A DNA stretch of 64,000 bases from Gemmatimonas aurantiaca T-27 (GTDB taxonomy: Bacteria > Gemmatimonadota > Gemmatimonadetes > Gemmatimonadales > Gemmatimonadaceae), in NCBI RefSeq assembly GCF_000010305.1, contig NC_012489.1:1736001-1800000 (forward strand), read 5' to 3'. This document shows, in pieces, positions 44,170-53,318 of the stretch (the stretch's first letter is position 1; each line of letters starts with the position of its first letter). A model generated the notes under the pieces. The model ran no database searches. It was not told the origin of the DNA and saw only the letters and a program-made list of their open reading frames with translations. The position numbers and the translations under genes were made by a program.

Positions 44170-44664
44170 ATGCCCATCGCGCTTTACCGCATTGACGATC
44201 GCCTCATCCACGGGCAGGTGGTGGTGGGATGGGGACAACCCCTCGAACTGCGCTTCATCGTGCTGGTCGACGATGATGTCGCGGGCAGCGAGTGGGAGCA
44301 GGAGCTCTATCGCATGGGCGTCCCGCCCGAGATGACGGTGCACTTCGCCACCGTCGAGGACGCGACCGCGAAACTCGCACAGTTCGAGCAACACGCCGAG
44401 CCGGGCATTGTGCTCGTGGGGGATATCGGCACGATGCTGCGACTGGTCACGAGCGCCACCGGGCGCATTCGCACGGTCAATGTGGGTGGCGTGCATCATG
44501 TGCCTGGCCGTACCGGGCGCCTCCGGTACGTGTACCTCACGCCCTCCGAAGAGCAGGCGCTGCGTGATATCGCGGCGCAGGGTGTCGAAGTCACGGCGCA
44601 GGACGTGCCGTCGGCCCGCCCGGTTCCGCTGGAAGAACTGCTGCACTCCACGGTCGGCGTATAA
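44170..44664 (+). CDS. PTS EIIB component, mannose/fructose/sorbose family
   Basis: Transfers phosphate from EIIA to the incoming sugar. ATG 44170 gives 164 residues, the family norm. The phosphorylated His14 is in RIDDRLIHGQVVVGWG, the signature of the family. LVDDDVAGSEWEQELYRMGVP (split run), VGDIGTMLRLV and VNVGGVHH also match. It is followed after 2 nt by EIIC. Sugar specificity cannot be read with confidence. Confidence 0.92.
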   Translation: MPIALYRIDDRLIHGQVVVGWGQPLELRFIVLVDDDVAGSEWEQELYRMGVPPEMTVHFATVEDATAKLAQFEQHAEPGIVLVGDIGTMLRLVTSATGRIRTVNVGGVHHVPGRTGRLRYVYLTPSEEQALRDIAAQGVEVTAQDVPSARPVPLEELLHSTVGV

Positions 44665-44666
44665 GC

Positions 44667-45389
44667 GTGCTCATGCCCGGCGGACTTCCCGCGTCGTTTG
44701 CCGAATTGCTGCCCCTGGTGCTGCTGGCCGGAGTGGTGGGGCTCGACGTGGTGAGTTTTCCGCAGGCCATGATCTCGCGCCCGATTGTTGGCGCGACGCT
44801 GGGGGGGGCGTTTCTCGGGCAACCGTTGGCAGGCCTCACCTGTGGCGCGGCGCTCGAGTGCCTGGCACTGGAATCCCTGCCGGTGGGCGCATCACGTTAT
44901 CCGGAGTGGGGCAGTGCCTCCGTGGTGGCGGGCGCGTTGGCGGCGAGTCATGTCACCCCCACGGGAATGCCCGCCGTGGGACCGTTCGCCATGGCCGTGC
45001 TGGTGGGCATCCTGGCTTCGTGGCTGGGCGGCATCAGCATGGTCAAGCATCGGCAACTCATCGCCCACGTGGCGCGCCCTCGCCTGCCGCAACTCGCCGC
45101 CGGGAGCCGCAGCACCGTCATCGGTCTGCAGGTGTTCGGAATGACGGCCGACCTGCTGCGCGGGGCCCTGGTGGGCCTGGTGATGTTGTTGGCAGCAGCA
45201 CCGGTGGTCGACATCGTGCACGCTCGCTGGGCGCTGCGGGACGACCTTTCACGCGCCGTGGTCATCACCTGCGTGGCGGCCGTGGCCGCAGCGGCGGTGT
45301 GGAAGGACTTTCATGCCATCTCCGGTACGCGACGACTGTTTCTCCTCTCGCTGGCCGTGGGCACGCTGGTGGTGATCCTTGGCGCCTGA
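44667..45389 (+). CDS. PTS EIIC component, sorbose/mannose family
   Basis: Membrane channel subunit of the mannose-family PTS. It has 240 residues from GTG 44667; ATG 44673 is an alternative. Six or seven hydrophobic helices include LLPLVLLAGVVGLDVVSFPQ, GALAASHVTPTGMP, MAVLVGILASWLG, LVGLVMLLAAAPVVDIV and LLSLAVGTLVVILGA. The motif SRPIVGATLGGAFLG and GAALECLALESLPVGASRYPEWG (split run) are family-like. It is somewhat short for EIIC (usually about 250-265). It overlaps the EIID start by 11 bp. Confidence 0.85.
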   Translation: MLMPGGLPASFAELLPLVLLAGVVGLDVVSFPQAMISRPIVGATLGGAFLGQPLAGLTCGAALECLALESLPVGASRYPEWGSASVVAGALAASHVTPTGMPAVGPFAMAVLVGILASWLGGISMVKHRQLIAHVARPRLPQLAAGSRSTVIGLQVFGMTADLLRGALVGLVMLLAAAPVVDIVHARWALRDDLSRAVVITCVAAVAAAAVWKDFHAISGTRRLFLLSLAVGTLVVILGA

Positions 45390-46203
45390 CGGGTTTACCG
45401 ATCCGGGTGCCAGTGGCGCCGCCACTGCGGTGGCGGATCCGCCGCCGCTCGATGTGCCGCTGCACATGTCGATGTACCTGCGTCTGCTCGCCATCCAGGG
45501 ATCGTGGAACTACGAGCTGCTGGTCGGCAACGGGATGGGGTTCTGCATCGAACCGGCACTGCGGCGTTTGCCTGGCGGCATTGACGGCGAGGCGTACCGG
45601 GGAGCGCTCGCCCGGCAGTCCGTCTACTTCAACAGCCACCCCTATCTGGCGGGGCTCGCGGTCGGAGCACTCGCACGGGCGGAGCTTGAACAGACCCCGC
45701 CGGCCAAGATCGAACGCTTCCGCAGCGCACTGTGCGGTCCCCTCGGCAGTGTCGGCGATCGCCTCGTGTGGGCGGCGTGGCTACCCGCCTGCTCCCTGGT
45801 GGCCATCCTGCTGTTCGGCTTTGGCTGGTCCCCGCTTGGAGTGATGGCGGGATTCCTGATACTGTACAACCTGGGCCATTTCGGGTTGCGCGATTGGGCG
45901 CTGCGTGCCGGCTGGAAACACGGCCTGCGGGTGGCGTCGGCACTGGGGCACCCGGTGCTGCAGCACGGTCCGCGCTACATTGGTCGGGTGTCGGCAGTGT
46001 TGGGAGGATTGGCATTACCGTTGGCCGTGCATCGTGCCATCGGTGGCGAACCACCGCTGACCCCCATCCCGATGGGTGTCGCTGCGGCCACGCCGCTGCT
46101 TGCCGTGTTCCTCGTGCGTGTGCAGGGCCGCGCTGAAGGGTGGCGCGTCGTCTTGTGGCTGCTCGCGGCTTTTGTCCTCTACTCGGTGGTCATTGATGGC
46201 TGA
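45379..46203 (+). CDS. PTS EIID component, mannose family
   Basis: Second membrane subunit of the mannose-type PTS. The 274 residues are read from TTG 45379, which overlaps EIIC. GTG 45430 is a possible shorter start. The family core is LRLLAIQGSWNYELLVGNGMGFCIEP (split run), then FNSHPYLAGLAVGALARAELE, ALCGPLGSVGDRLVWAAWLP and LGHFGLRDWALRAGWKHG. Hydrophobic helices are at about 140-165, 215-235 and 255-272. The SWNYE and HPYLAG motifs make the call secure. Its end overlaps the HPr start. Confidence 0.88.
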   Translation: MAPDGFTDPGASGAATAVADPPPLDVPLHMSMYLRLLAIQGSWNYELLVGNGMGFCIEPALRRLPGGIDGEAYRGALARQSVYFNSHPYLAGLAVGALARAELEQTPPAKIERFRSALCGPLGSVGDRLVWAAWLPACSLVAILLFGFGWSPLGVMAGFLILYNLGHFGLRDWALRAGWKHGLRVASALGHPVLQHGPRYIGRVSAVLGGLALPLAVHRAIGGEPPLTPIPMGVAAATPLLAVFLVRVQGRAEGWRVVLWLLAAFVLYSVVIDG

Positions 46204-46462
46204 ACGCTCCGTCCAAATCGTCAACAAGCACGGGCTGCATGCCCGTCCCGCAGCAGAAGTGGTCAAGGCAGCCTCGCGCTTCAAGGCTGACATCACGATC
46301 TGCCGTGACGATCTCGAAGTGAACGGCAAGAGCATCATGGGCGTCATGATGCTCGCTGCGGAGTTCGGTGCCACGATCACGCTGCGCGCCACCGGCCCCG
46401 ATGCCGACGACGCGCTCGAGGCGTTGACGACGCTGGTCGCCTCGCGGTTCGGAGAGGCCTAG
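46196..46462 (+). CDS. ptsH: Phosphocarrier protein HPr
   Basis: Carries phosphate from EI to EIIA. It has 88 residues from ATG 46196, overlapping EIID. His15 lies in NKHGLHARPAAEVV and Ser46 in NGKSIMGVMMLAAEFG, both at canonical positions. The Ser46 site matches the HprK encoded 3 kb upstream in the same run. The stop TAG shares a base with the ptsI GTG. Confidence 0.95.
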   Translation: MAERSVQIVNKHGLHARPAAEVVKAASRFKADITICRDDLEVNGKSIMGVMMLAAEFGATITLRATGPDADDALEALTTLVASRFGEA

Positions 46463-48198
46463 TGGATTCCGTCCTCCGCGGCATTCCGGCGTCGCCGGGA
46501 ATCGTCGTGGGTCCGGTGCACTTGCTGCGCTGGGAGGTGCCGGAAGTCCGCCATCGTCTGATCGATGACAGCGAGATCGAGGCCGAAATCGCGCGCTTGC
46601 ACGAAGCGATCGAGCAGGCGCGCGAGCGTCTGCGTACGCTGCGCGCGCGCGCCGAAGTACAGGCCGGTCCAGAGGAGGCCGGCATTTTTGATGTGCAGCT
46701 CTCCATTCTCGATGACAAGGAGCTGATCAACAGCGCCATCGTGCTGGTGCGCCAGAACTTGGGGGCCGAGAAGGCGTTTGATCTCGTCCTGCTGGAGTGG
46801 CGGCAACACTTTGCACGCCACAGCGCACCCATGTTGCGCGAAAAGGTCGGCGACCTGGTGGATGTGCACATCCGCGTGCTGTCCATCCTGCTGCACCTGC
46901 CGGATCACGATCCCGTCGACGTGCCGCGTGGCGCCAATGCCATCCTCGTCACGCACGACCTGACGCCGTCACTCACGCTGCAGCTCGATCGCGAGTGCAT
47001 CGCGGCGATTGCCACGGAAGCCGGCACCGCCACCGCGCATGTGGCCATCCTCGCACGGTCGTTGGGCCTGCCGGCGGTCGTCGGGCTGCGCAATGCGCTG
47101 GCCGCGCTGCAGGGCGGTGAAACGGCCATCCTCGATGGTACCGACGGCACGCTGGTCACCAAGCCCACCGACGTCGAAATCGAGGAGGCCCGGGCGCGTA
47201 TCACAGCCGCCGAAGGGCAGGCCCCGGTGTTGCGCGAGCTGGCGCTCAGTGAGCCCATCACGCGAGACGACGTGCGTGTCGTGGTGCGGGCCAATGTCGA
47301 CATTCCGGAAGAAGCCGAACTGGCGGCCGGCAGCGGCGCTGAAGGGGTGGGACTCATGCGTACCGAATTCCTCGTCGTGGGGCGTGCCAGCATGCCCGAC
47401 GAGGAAGAACAGTACCGCAGCTACAAGCGCGTGTTGTTGGCATTCGGTAATCGGCCGGTCGTGATTCGCACGTTCGACATCGGCGGCGACAAATTGCCCG
47501 TCGGCGGCTTCCCGACCGAACCCAATCCGTTTCTCGGGTGGCGCGCCATCCGGATGTGCCTCGACGAGAGTGATCTCTTCAAGGTGCAGTTGCGGGCCTT
47601 GCTGCGCGCGGCCGTGCATGGTGATCTGCGTATCATGCTGCCGCTGGTGGTCACGGTCGACGAAGTGCGTGAGACGCGTCAGCTCATTGCCGAAGCGGTG
47701 GCCGAACTGTCTGCGCGGCGGGTGCCGTTCCGCGATGACGTGCCGCTTGGGGTGATGGTCGAAACGCCGGCGGCCGCTATCGCCTGTGACACACTGGTGC
47801 GAGACGTGGACTTCTTCAGCATCGGGTCCAACGATCTGGTGCAGTACACCCTCGCGGTCGACCGTGGCAATGCGAACCTGGCTCCACGGTTCACTCCCTT
47901 CCACCCAGCGGTCCTGCGGCTGATGGCGCAGGTCCAATCCACGGGCGAGGCCAATGGCATCGACGTGTGCGTGTGCGGGGAAATGGCGTCTCAGCCGCTG
48001 GCGGTCTTTGCCCTGATGGGGCTCGGCATCCGGCAGTTGAGTGTGGCCCCCCGGGCGGTGGCGGACGTCAAGCGGATCATCCGCGGCGTTCGGGCCGGAG
48101 CCGCCGAGGACGCTGCTCGGGCCGCTATGCAAGCCGGAACTGCGCGCGAAGCCGAGATCCTGCTGCGTCGTCGGTTGCGCGCTGAGCTTGAGCGCTAA
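46462..48198 (+). CDS. ptsI: PTS enzyme I (phosphoenolpyruvate--protein phosphotransferase)
   Basis: Starts the phosphate relay from PEP. The protein is 578 residues from GTG 46462. N-terminal domain: [16 protein letters not shown], helical HPr-binding region (about 35-145) and active His193 in [23 protein letters not shown] (split run). PEP-binding C-terminal TIM barrel: [65 protein letters not shown] and CGEMASQP with the catalytic Cys. Complete. It is the last gene of the long run, followed by a terminator hairpin. Confidence 0.96.
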   Translation: MDSVLRGIPASPGIVVGPVHLLRWEVPEVRHRLIDDSEIEAEIARLHEAIEQARERLRTLRARAEVQAGPEEAGIFDVQLSILDDKELINSAIVLVRQNLGAEKAFDLVLLEWRQHFARHSAPMLREKVGDLVDVHIRVLSILLHLPDHDPVDVPRGANAILVTHDLTPSLTLQLDRECIAAIATEAGTATAHVAILARSLGLPAVVGLRNALAALQGGETAILDGTDGTLVTKPTDVEIEEARARITAAEGQAPVLRELALSEPITRDDVRVVVRANVDIPEEAELAAGSGAEGVGLMRTEFLVVGRASMPDEEEQYRSYKRVLLAFGNRPVVIRTFDIGGDKLPVGGFPTEPNPFLGWRAIRMCLDESDLFKVQLRALLRAAVHGDLRIMLPLVVTVDEVRETRQLIAEAVAELSARRVPFRDDVPLGVMVETPAAAIACDTLVRDVDFFSIGSNDLVQYTLAVDRGNANLAPRFTPFHPAVLRLMAQVQSTGEANGIDVCVCGEMASQPLAVFALMGLGIRQLSVAPRAVADVKRIIRGVRAGAAEDAARAAMQAGTAREAEILLRRRLRAELER

Positions 48199-48212
48199 TA
48201 CCGTTCCTGTTT

Positions 48213-48245
48213 GGCCGTCCGCCTGCAACGGATGGCCCTGTTTTC
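48213..48245 (+). terminator. Rho-independent terminator after ptsI
   Basis: GGCCGTCCG (48213-48221) pairs with CGGATGGCC (48229-48237), nine pairs with one G-T wobble and a 7-nt loop. CTGTTTTC follows. It probably ends the riboflavin/PTS run. Confidence 0.75.
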
Positions 48246-48266
48246 ACTTTCACATCAGAGCGTCGC

Positions 48267-49439
48267 GTGGCCGATCGTCATCTCTTCACATCGGAGTCCG
48301 TCACCGAGGGGCACCCGGACAAGATCGCAGATCAGATCTCCGATGCCGTCCTGGATGCCCTCCTGACCGAGGACCAGAAGGCCCGTGTCGCCTGTGAGAC
48401 GTTGGTCACCACGGGTCTCGCGGTGATTGCCGGAGAAATCACGACGACGGCCTACGTGCACCTGCCCGAGATCGTGCGCCGGACCATCGACGGGATCGGC
48501 TACAACGACGCGTCGTTCGGGTTCGACTCCAAGACGTGCGCGGTGATGAGCACGATCGACCGTCAGTCGCCCGATATTGCGCAGGGCGTGGATACCGGCG
48601 GCGCGGGTGACCAGGGCATGATGTTCGGCTACGCCACCGACGAAACGCCGGAGCTCATGCCGATGCCCATCCAGCTCGCGCATGCGCTCACGTATCGCCT
48701 GTCGGAACTGCGCAAGGACGGCACGCTGCCGTGGCTGCGCCCCGACGGCAAGGCGCAGGTGAGTGTGGTGTACGAGGACAACCTTCCGGTGGCCATCGAC
48801 ACGGTGGTGATCTCCACACAGCACGACGAGCGGGTGAGCAACACCAAGCTGCGTCGCGCCATCCTCGATGACGTGATCCACGCGGTGCTGCCGGAAGAGA
48901 TGATCGGTCGCAAGCTCAAGACCCACATCAATCCCACGGGCCGCTTTGTCATCGGTGGTCCGCAGGGTGATGCGGGGCTCACTGGCCGCAAGATCATCGT
49001 GGATACCTACGGCGGCATGGGCCGGCATGGCGGCGGCGCGTTCAGCGGCAAGGATCCCTCCAAGGTCGACCGTTCGGCGTGTTACGCGGCGCGGTGGGTG
49101 GCCAAGAACATCGTGGCGGCCAAGCTGGCCAAGCGATGCGAAGTGCAGGTGGCCTACGCCATTGGCGTCGCCGAGCCGGTCTCGGTGTACGTACAGACGT
49201 TTGGCACTGGGGCGGTGCCCGATCGGGCGATCGAAGCGGCGGTGCAGGAGGTGTTCGACCTGACGCCGCGTGGCATCAGCACGGCGCTCGACCTGCGCAA
49301 GCCGATCTATCAGGCCACCGCCGCGTATGGTCACTTCGGCCGCAAGCCGGAAACCATCGGTCGTGGCCGCAGCGCGCGCACCACGTTCACGTGGGAACGC
49401 ACCGATCGTGTGACGGCGCTGAAGAAGGCCATCCGATGA
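48267..49439 (+). CDS. metK: S-adenosylmethionine synthase
   Basis: Makes SAM from methionine and ATP. It has 390 residues from GTG 48267. Motifs: [20 protein letters not shown] (the opening signature), [12 protein letters not shown] (ATP loop), [22 protein letters not shown] (split run) and [20 protein letters not shown]. In the usual GGW(A/G)[11 protein letters not shown] block the sequence reads [11 protein letters not shown], a mild variation. It is flanked by a terminator upstream and a hairpin downstream, so it is probably monocistronic. No SAM riboswitch fits in the 68-bp leader. Confidence 0.96.
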   Translation: MADRHLFTSESVTEGHPDKIADQISDAVLDALLTEDQKARVACETLVTTGLAVIAGEITTTAYVHLPEIVRRTIDGIGYNDASFGFDSKTCAVMSTIDRQSPDIAQGVDTGGAGDQGMMFGYATDETPELMPMPIQLAHALTYRLSELRKDGTLPWLRPDGKAQVSVVYEDNLPVAIDTVVISTQHDERVSNTKLRRAILDDVIHAVLPEEMIGRKLKTHINPTGRFVIGGPQGDAGLTGRKIIVDTYGGMGRHGGGAFSGKDPSKVDRSACYAARWVAKNIVAAKLAKRCEVQVAYAIGVAEPVSVYVQTFGTGAVPDRAIEAAVQEVFDLTPRGISTALDLRKPIYQATAAYGHFGRKPETIGRGRSARTTFTWERTDRVTALKKAIR

Positions 49440-49460
49440 TCCGGTACAGGGCATGAGGTA

Positions 49461-49498
49461 CGGCGTGCACGTCGCGTCAGTACGCGGGGTGCACGCCG
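49461..49498 (+). terminator. Hairpin after metK
   Basis: CGGCGTGCAC (49461-49470) and GTGCACGCCG (49489-49498) are perfectly complementary over 10 bp with an 18-nt loop that contains a further CGCG/CGCG pairing. A T/C-rich tail (CTGCTCTCTTCTTT) follows. Confidence 0.6.
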
Positions 49499-49535
49499 CC
49501 TGCTGCTCTCTTCTTTCCGCAACGCGGAGGCGTCC

Positions 49536-50066
49536 ATGACGGAGCCCTCGATGGTGGAAGTCACCGTGGCTCGGCTGGGACTCGACAGCACCTCCAATGC
49601 GTATGTCGTCGTCCTGCGCGAGCAGGACGGTCAGCGCATGGTGCCCATCTGGATCGGGCGCCCCGAGGCCGAGTCCATCCTGATGCAGATGAATCATTTC
49701 ACACATGAGCGGCCGCTCACGCATGATCTGTGCAAGGCACTGATCACGGGCATGGGTGGCACGCTCCGTCGTGTGAACATCACGCATGTGAAGGCCAGCA
49801 CCTACTTCGCCGAGCTGCACATCGAGACACCGAGTGGGCTGGTGAAGATCGATGCCCGTCCGTCGGACAGCATCGCCGTGGCGTTGCGGTTGTCCTCACC
49901 GGTGTATGTCGCCGACACGTTACTGACCGAGGTCGACGAAGACGACGATGTCGACCTGCCGTCGTTCCCTGAGGCCCCACCGGTGCCGCAGGAGCTGACG
50001 GCAGACGCGCTCAAGGCCTATCTCGAGCGACTCCAGCCGGAAGACTTTGGCCGTTTCATGCCGTGA
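49536..50066 (+). CDS. Bifunctional nuclease (BFN) domain protein, DUF151
   Basis: A 176-residue protein with GGAGG at 49525-49529 before ATG. The BFN fold covers about 5-135: VEVTVARLGLDSTSNAYVVVLRE (split run), RMVPIWIGRPEAESILMQM, RPLTHDLCKALI, and the family hallmark VKIDARPSDSIAVALRL. An acidic linker (DEDDDVDLPSF) and a C-terminal amphipathic segment (about 150-176) follow. Nuclease activity was described for a plant homologue; in bacteria the role is unclear. Its stop overlaps the next start (GTGA). Confidence 0.88.
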   Translation: MTEPSMVEVTVARLGLDSTSNAYVVVLREQDGQRMVPIWIGRPEAESILMQMNHFTHERPLTHDLCKALITGMGGTLRRVNITHVKASTYFAELHIETPSGLVKIDARPSDSIAVALRLSSPVYVADTLLTEVDEDDDVDLPSFPEAPPVPQELTADALKAYLERLQPEDFGRFMP

Positions 50067-51361
50067 TTGTCCCTGTTCTCTCTTCGTTCTCCATGCGTCC
50101 TGTCTCCCGCCTGACCACGTTTGTTGCCGTTGCGCTGTCGCTCACGGCGCCCTTGCACTCGGGAGGAGCCCAGGTCGCTCCGTCTGCCGCCAGGACAGGA
50201 ACGCCTGCGTCCGCTGCTGCCCAGGCACCGCGCACCGTGGAAGGGCGGGTGCGACGCCCCATGGGCGAGCAAGGGGATTCGACGGGCATGGGGCCGGCAG
50301 CCAATGTCTGGGTCACGCTGCATCGTGTCGGCAGTGACACCGCTGGCGCGATCGACTCGACGCGCTCCGACGCGGCGGGCCGCTACCGGTTTCGCTATGT
50401 GCCACGTGGCGCAGGCGACGCGGTGTATTTCGCCTCCAGCACCTGGGACGGCATCGCCTACTTCACGGCGCCACTGCGCAGCGCGAACGCGCGCGACGAT
50501 GCCGCCGAGATCACGGTGTTCGACACCACGTCACGCACCTTCCCGCTCACGGTGAAGGGACGGCATCTGATTGTGAGTCGTCCGGACAGCACGGATCGTC
50601 GCACGATCGTCGAAGTGTTCGAATTGTCCAACGACAGCCTCAAGGCGCTGGTGTCGGTGGATACCACGACACTGCGTCCGACATGGTCGGTGAGCATCCC
50701 CGCCACAGCGATGGATGTGCGCGTCAATGATGGCGACATCTCACCCAATGCGTTTGTAGCATCGAACGGCCGGGCGTCTGTGTACTCACCGATTGCACCG
50801 GGCATCAAGCAGGTGGCGTTCACCTACAAGTTGCCCAACAGCAGCTTTCCGCTGGCGCTGACCTCGGAAGATGGCGCGGTGGTGTTCGAGGTCCTGCTCG
50901 AAGAACCACAGGGCAGTGTGAGTGGCCAGGGCTTTACCGCCGTGGAGCCCGTGTCGCTCGAAGGACGCAACTTCAAGCGCTCGCTGGCGCAGGATCTCAA
51001 GCCGGATACCCGCATTGTCATCGAGCTGCCGTCGACCGGCACGCCGGGGCGCAATCTGTACATCGCAGCGCTGCTGGCCGCGATCGGTTTCATGATGCTG
51101 CTGGTGCTGTCGCGTTCGATGCAGCGTACGGCCAGCAAGCGTGCCGGTGCGGCGATCACGCCAAGTTTGCGGCCCCGCGAGTCCGAAGCACCGTTGGCGG
51201 ATCGTCTCGCGCAGGAGATCGCGGCGCTCGACGCCACGTATGCGCGTCAGCAGGAGCCGTCGGCCAGTGTGCAGCAGGCGTACACCACGCGTCGTGCCGA
51301 GCTGCGCGCCGCCTTGGCCGCCGAGTTGGGGCAACCGTTCGACAGTAGCGAGTCGAAGTAG
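50063..51361 (+). CDS. Secreted, C-terminally membrane-anchored protein of unknown function
   Basis: GTG 50063 overlaps the BFN gene and gives 432 residues. ATG 50093 (MRPVSRLTTFVAVALSLTAP) would give a cleaner signal peptide. After the signal come Ala-rich residues and a carboxypeptidase-regulatory-like beta domain (about 55-130: NVWVTLHRVGSDTAG, DAAGRYRFRYVPRGAGDAVYF, a split run). A second beta region follows (about 150-330). One TM helix (NLYIAALLAAIGFMMLLVL, about 332-350) leaves a cytoplasmic tail of about 80 residues with a predicted helix (LADRLAQEIAALDATYARQQ). The position upstream of the BtuF-type gene suggests an envelope role. No family was recognised. Confidence 0.7.
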   Translation: MIVPVLSSFSMRPVSRLTTFVAVALSLTAPLHSGGAQVAPSAARTGTPASAAAQAPRTVEGRVRRPMGEQGDSTGMGPAANVWVTLHRVGSDTAGAIDSTRSDAAGRYRFRYVPRGAGDAVYFASSTWDGIAYFTAPLRSANARDDAAEITVFDTTSRTFPLTVKGRHLIVSRPDSTDRRTIVEVFELSNDSLKALVSVDTTTLRPTWSVSIPATAMDVRVNDGDISPNAFVASNGRASVYSPIAPGIKQVAFTYKLPNSSFPLALTSEDGAVVFEVLLEEPQGSVSGQGFTAVEPVSLEGRNFKRSLAQDLKPDTRIVIELPSTGTPGRNLYIAALLAAIGFMMLLVLSRSMQRTASKRAGAAITPSLRPRESEAPLADRLAQEIAALDATYARQQEPSASVQQAYTTRRAELRAALAAELGQPFDSSESK

Positions 51362-51391
51362 GCACTTTTGTCACTGAGGCAGGTCATCGTT

Positions 51392-52318
51392 ATGCGGCAT
51401 CCTCTCGTGGCCCTGCTGGCCGGCGCGCTGGCAATCATGGCGGCCTGCACGACCGCCGCAGACAAGCCGGCCGCCATCGATTCCAGTCACGCCGCCGCGC
51501 CTGCCGACACCGATGATTTTGGTGCACCGCTGCCCACCGATGCCCGCTTCGCGGCTCGTGTGGTGTCACTCAATCCGGCCGCGACCGAAATCATCTTCGC
51601 CATCGGTGCCGACAGTGCTCTGGTCGGACGCTCACGCTGGGATGAATTCCCCAAGGAAGTTGAGCGCATCATGCCGGTGGGGGATGGCATCCGGCCGAGC
51701 ATCGAGACGGTCCTGTCGGTGCAACCCACGCTGGTCATCCTGTATGCAACCGCCGACAATCGATCGGCGGCGGAAGCGCTCACGCGCGCCGGGGTGAAGA
51801 CCGTGGCGCTGCGGGCCGATCGTATCGCGGGTTTTTATGCCCTCACCCAACGGCTTGGTGTCATGCTGGGCGCCACGACGCGCGCCGACGTGGTGGTCGA
51901 CAGTGTTCGCCGCACGATCGAACGGGTGCGCGCACTCACGGCCACCATACCGGAACGCCCCACCGTGGTGTGGCCGGTGTGGGAGTCTCCCCCGATGGTG
52001 ATCGGCGGAGGCAGTTATCTCGACGAACTGCTCACCATCGCCGGGGCTCGCAACGTCTTTCATGACGACTCCACGGCGTCGCCGTCGGTGAGTATCGAGG
52101 AGATCGCGCGGCGTGCCCCTGCGTTGGTCATCACAGGGTCGACCCGCGTGGCCGCATTGAAAGAGGCGACGTCATGGCGCGCCGTTCCGGCGGTACGCGA
52201 AGGACACTTTGTGGTGGTCGATCAGGACGTGACCGGACGGCCGTCGGTGGTACTGGGCATGGCCGCTACACATCTGGCGCGACTGTTTCATCCGACGCTG
52301 GCCGATTCTCTTCGGTGA
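51392..52318 (+). CDS. ABC transporter substrate-binding lipoprotein, BtuF-like
   Basis: Periplasmic binding protein of a cobalamin or iron-siderophore class importer. ATG 51392 gives 308 residues with lipobox AIMAACTT near residue 16. After a low-complexity linker, the Fold III binding domain begins with RVVSLNPAATEIIFAIGADSALVGRS (split run), RIMPVGDGIRPSIETVLSVQPTLVI (split run) and later ITGSTRVAALKEAT. The AATEI opening and the DEFPKEVE segment resemble BtuF (SPANTEL, CDYPP). Permease and ATPase genes follow. Cobalamin is the best guess, supported by the B12-dependent mutase in this window. Heme or ferric siderophores remain possible. Confidence 0.85.
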   Translation: MRHPLVALLAGALAIMAACTTAADKPAAIDSSHAAAPADTDDFGAPLPTDARFAARVVSLNPAATEIIFAIGADSALVGRSRWDEFPKEVERIMPVGDGIRPSIETVLSVQPTLVILYATADNRSAAEALTRAGVKTVALRADRIAGFYALTQRLGVMLGATTRADVVVDSVRRTIERVRALTATIPERPTVVWPVWESPPMVIGGGSYLDELLTIAGARNVFHDDSTASPSVSIEEIARRAPALVITGSTRVAALKEATSWRAVPAVREGHFVVVDQDVTGRPSVVLGMAATHLARLFHPTLADSLR

Positions 52319-52322
52319 CGCG

Positions 52323-53318
52323 GTGAACACACGCGCCTGGCACAACTCGTGGGTGTGGGGCGGCGGACTACTGGCCCTGGCCGTCGTCGCGGTGGTGGGC
52401 GTGATGGTGGGCGCTGTCCCACTTTCTACCGCTGATGTGTTCAACGCGGTGCAGGGGCAGGGACATCCGTCGACCGTGGCGATTGTGCGTGATCTGCGAT
52501 TGCCCCGCGTCTTGCTGGCCGCGCTGGTCGGCGCGGGGCTCTCGATGAGTGGCGGTGCCTTGCAGGGCACACTGCGCAATCCACTGGCCGAGCCCTACCT
52601 GCTGGGTGTGTCGGGGGGAGCGGCCGTGGGGGCGGTGTTGGCCATGGCACTGGGGGTGGCAGCACCGCTGGTGGTCACGGCCTGTGCCTTCGCCGGCGCG
52701 GCCGCAGCCACGGTGCTGGTGGCAGGGCTGGCGCGTGTCGTGGGTGGCAGTGGCGACACCCGGTTGTTGCTGATGTCTGGTGTGGTGGTGGGAGCCTTTG
52801 CCAATGCCACCATTCTCGTGGCGCTGGCCGGCGCGCCGCCCGAACGGCTGCGCGGAGCTTTGTGGTGGATGATGGGTTCGGCGGCCGATGCGTCGTGGGG
52901 GGCTGTGGGCCGCAGCGTCGTCGCCATTGGGGCGTTGGGTGCTCTGTTGATATGGCGGGCCCGCGAACTCGATGTGCTGGCTCTCGGGGCCGAACCGGCC
53001 GCCGCGTTGGGGGTCAATGTGGAGCGCGCAGCCCGGCGCACATTCCTCGTGGCGTCGTGGCTGGCAGCCGCCACGGTGGCGGCGGCTGGGCTGATTGGTT
53101 TCATCGGGCTTGTGGTGCCCAACCTCGCCCGCGCACTCGGTGCGAGGCAGCATCGCACGATGTTGTTGCTGTCTGCGCTGTATGGGGCCGTCCTGCTCAT
53201 CGTCGCCGATATCGCCGCGCGGACCCTGCGCGCACCGGTGGAGTTGCCACTGGGGGCGCTCACGGCGCTGATCGGTGTGCCGTTTTTCCTCATGCGTCTG
53301 CGCAAGGTGATGACGTGA
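52323..53318 (+). CDS. FecCD-family permease, BtuC-like
   Basis: Inner-membrane subunit of the importer, 331 residues from GTG 52323, 4 nt after the binding protein. About ten TM helices are visible. Family motifs: RLPRVLLAALVGAGLSMSGGALQGTLRNPLAEPYLLGVSGGAA (the FecCD hallmark, split run), LLLMSGVVVGAF, AAGLIGFIGLVVPNLARAL, and the C-terminal APVELPLGALTALIGVPFFLMRLRK (split run). It shares the stop overlap GTGA with the ATPase gene. Confidence 0.92.
   Translation: MNTRAWHNSWVWGGGLLALAVVAVVGVMVGAVPLSTADVFNAVQGQGHPSTVAIVRDLRLPRVLLAALVGAGLSMSGGALQGTLRNPLAEPYLLGVSGGAAVGAVLAMALGVAAPLVVTACAFAGAAAATVLVAGLARVVGGSGDTRLLLMSGVVVGAFANATILVALAGAPPERLRGALWWMMGSAADASWGAVGRSVVAIGALGALLIWRARELDVLALGAEPAAALGVNVERAARRTFLVASWLAAATVAAAGLIGFIGLVVPNLARALGARQHRTMLLLSALYGAVLLIVADIAARTLRAPVELPLGALTALIGVPFFLMRLRKVMT

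Noticed and set aside
48199-48266. SAM riboswitch before metK
   Set aside because: The 68-bp leader is filled by the ptsI terminator and is too short for a known SAM riboswitch.
51362-51391. Cobalamin riboswitch before the BtuF-like gene
   Set aside because: Only 30 bp separate it from the upstream gene, and no B12-box was seen within or near it.
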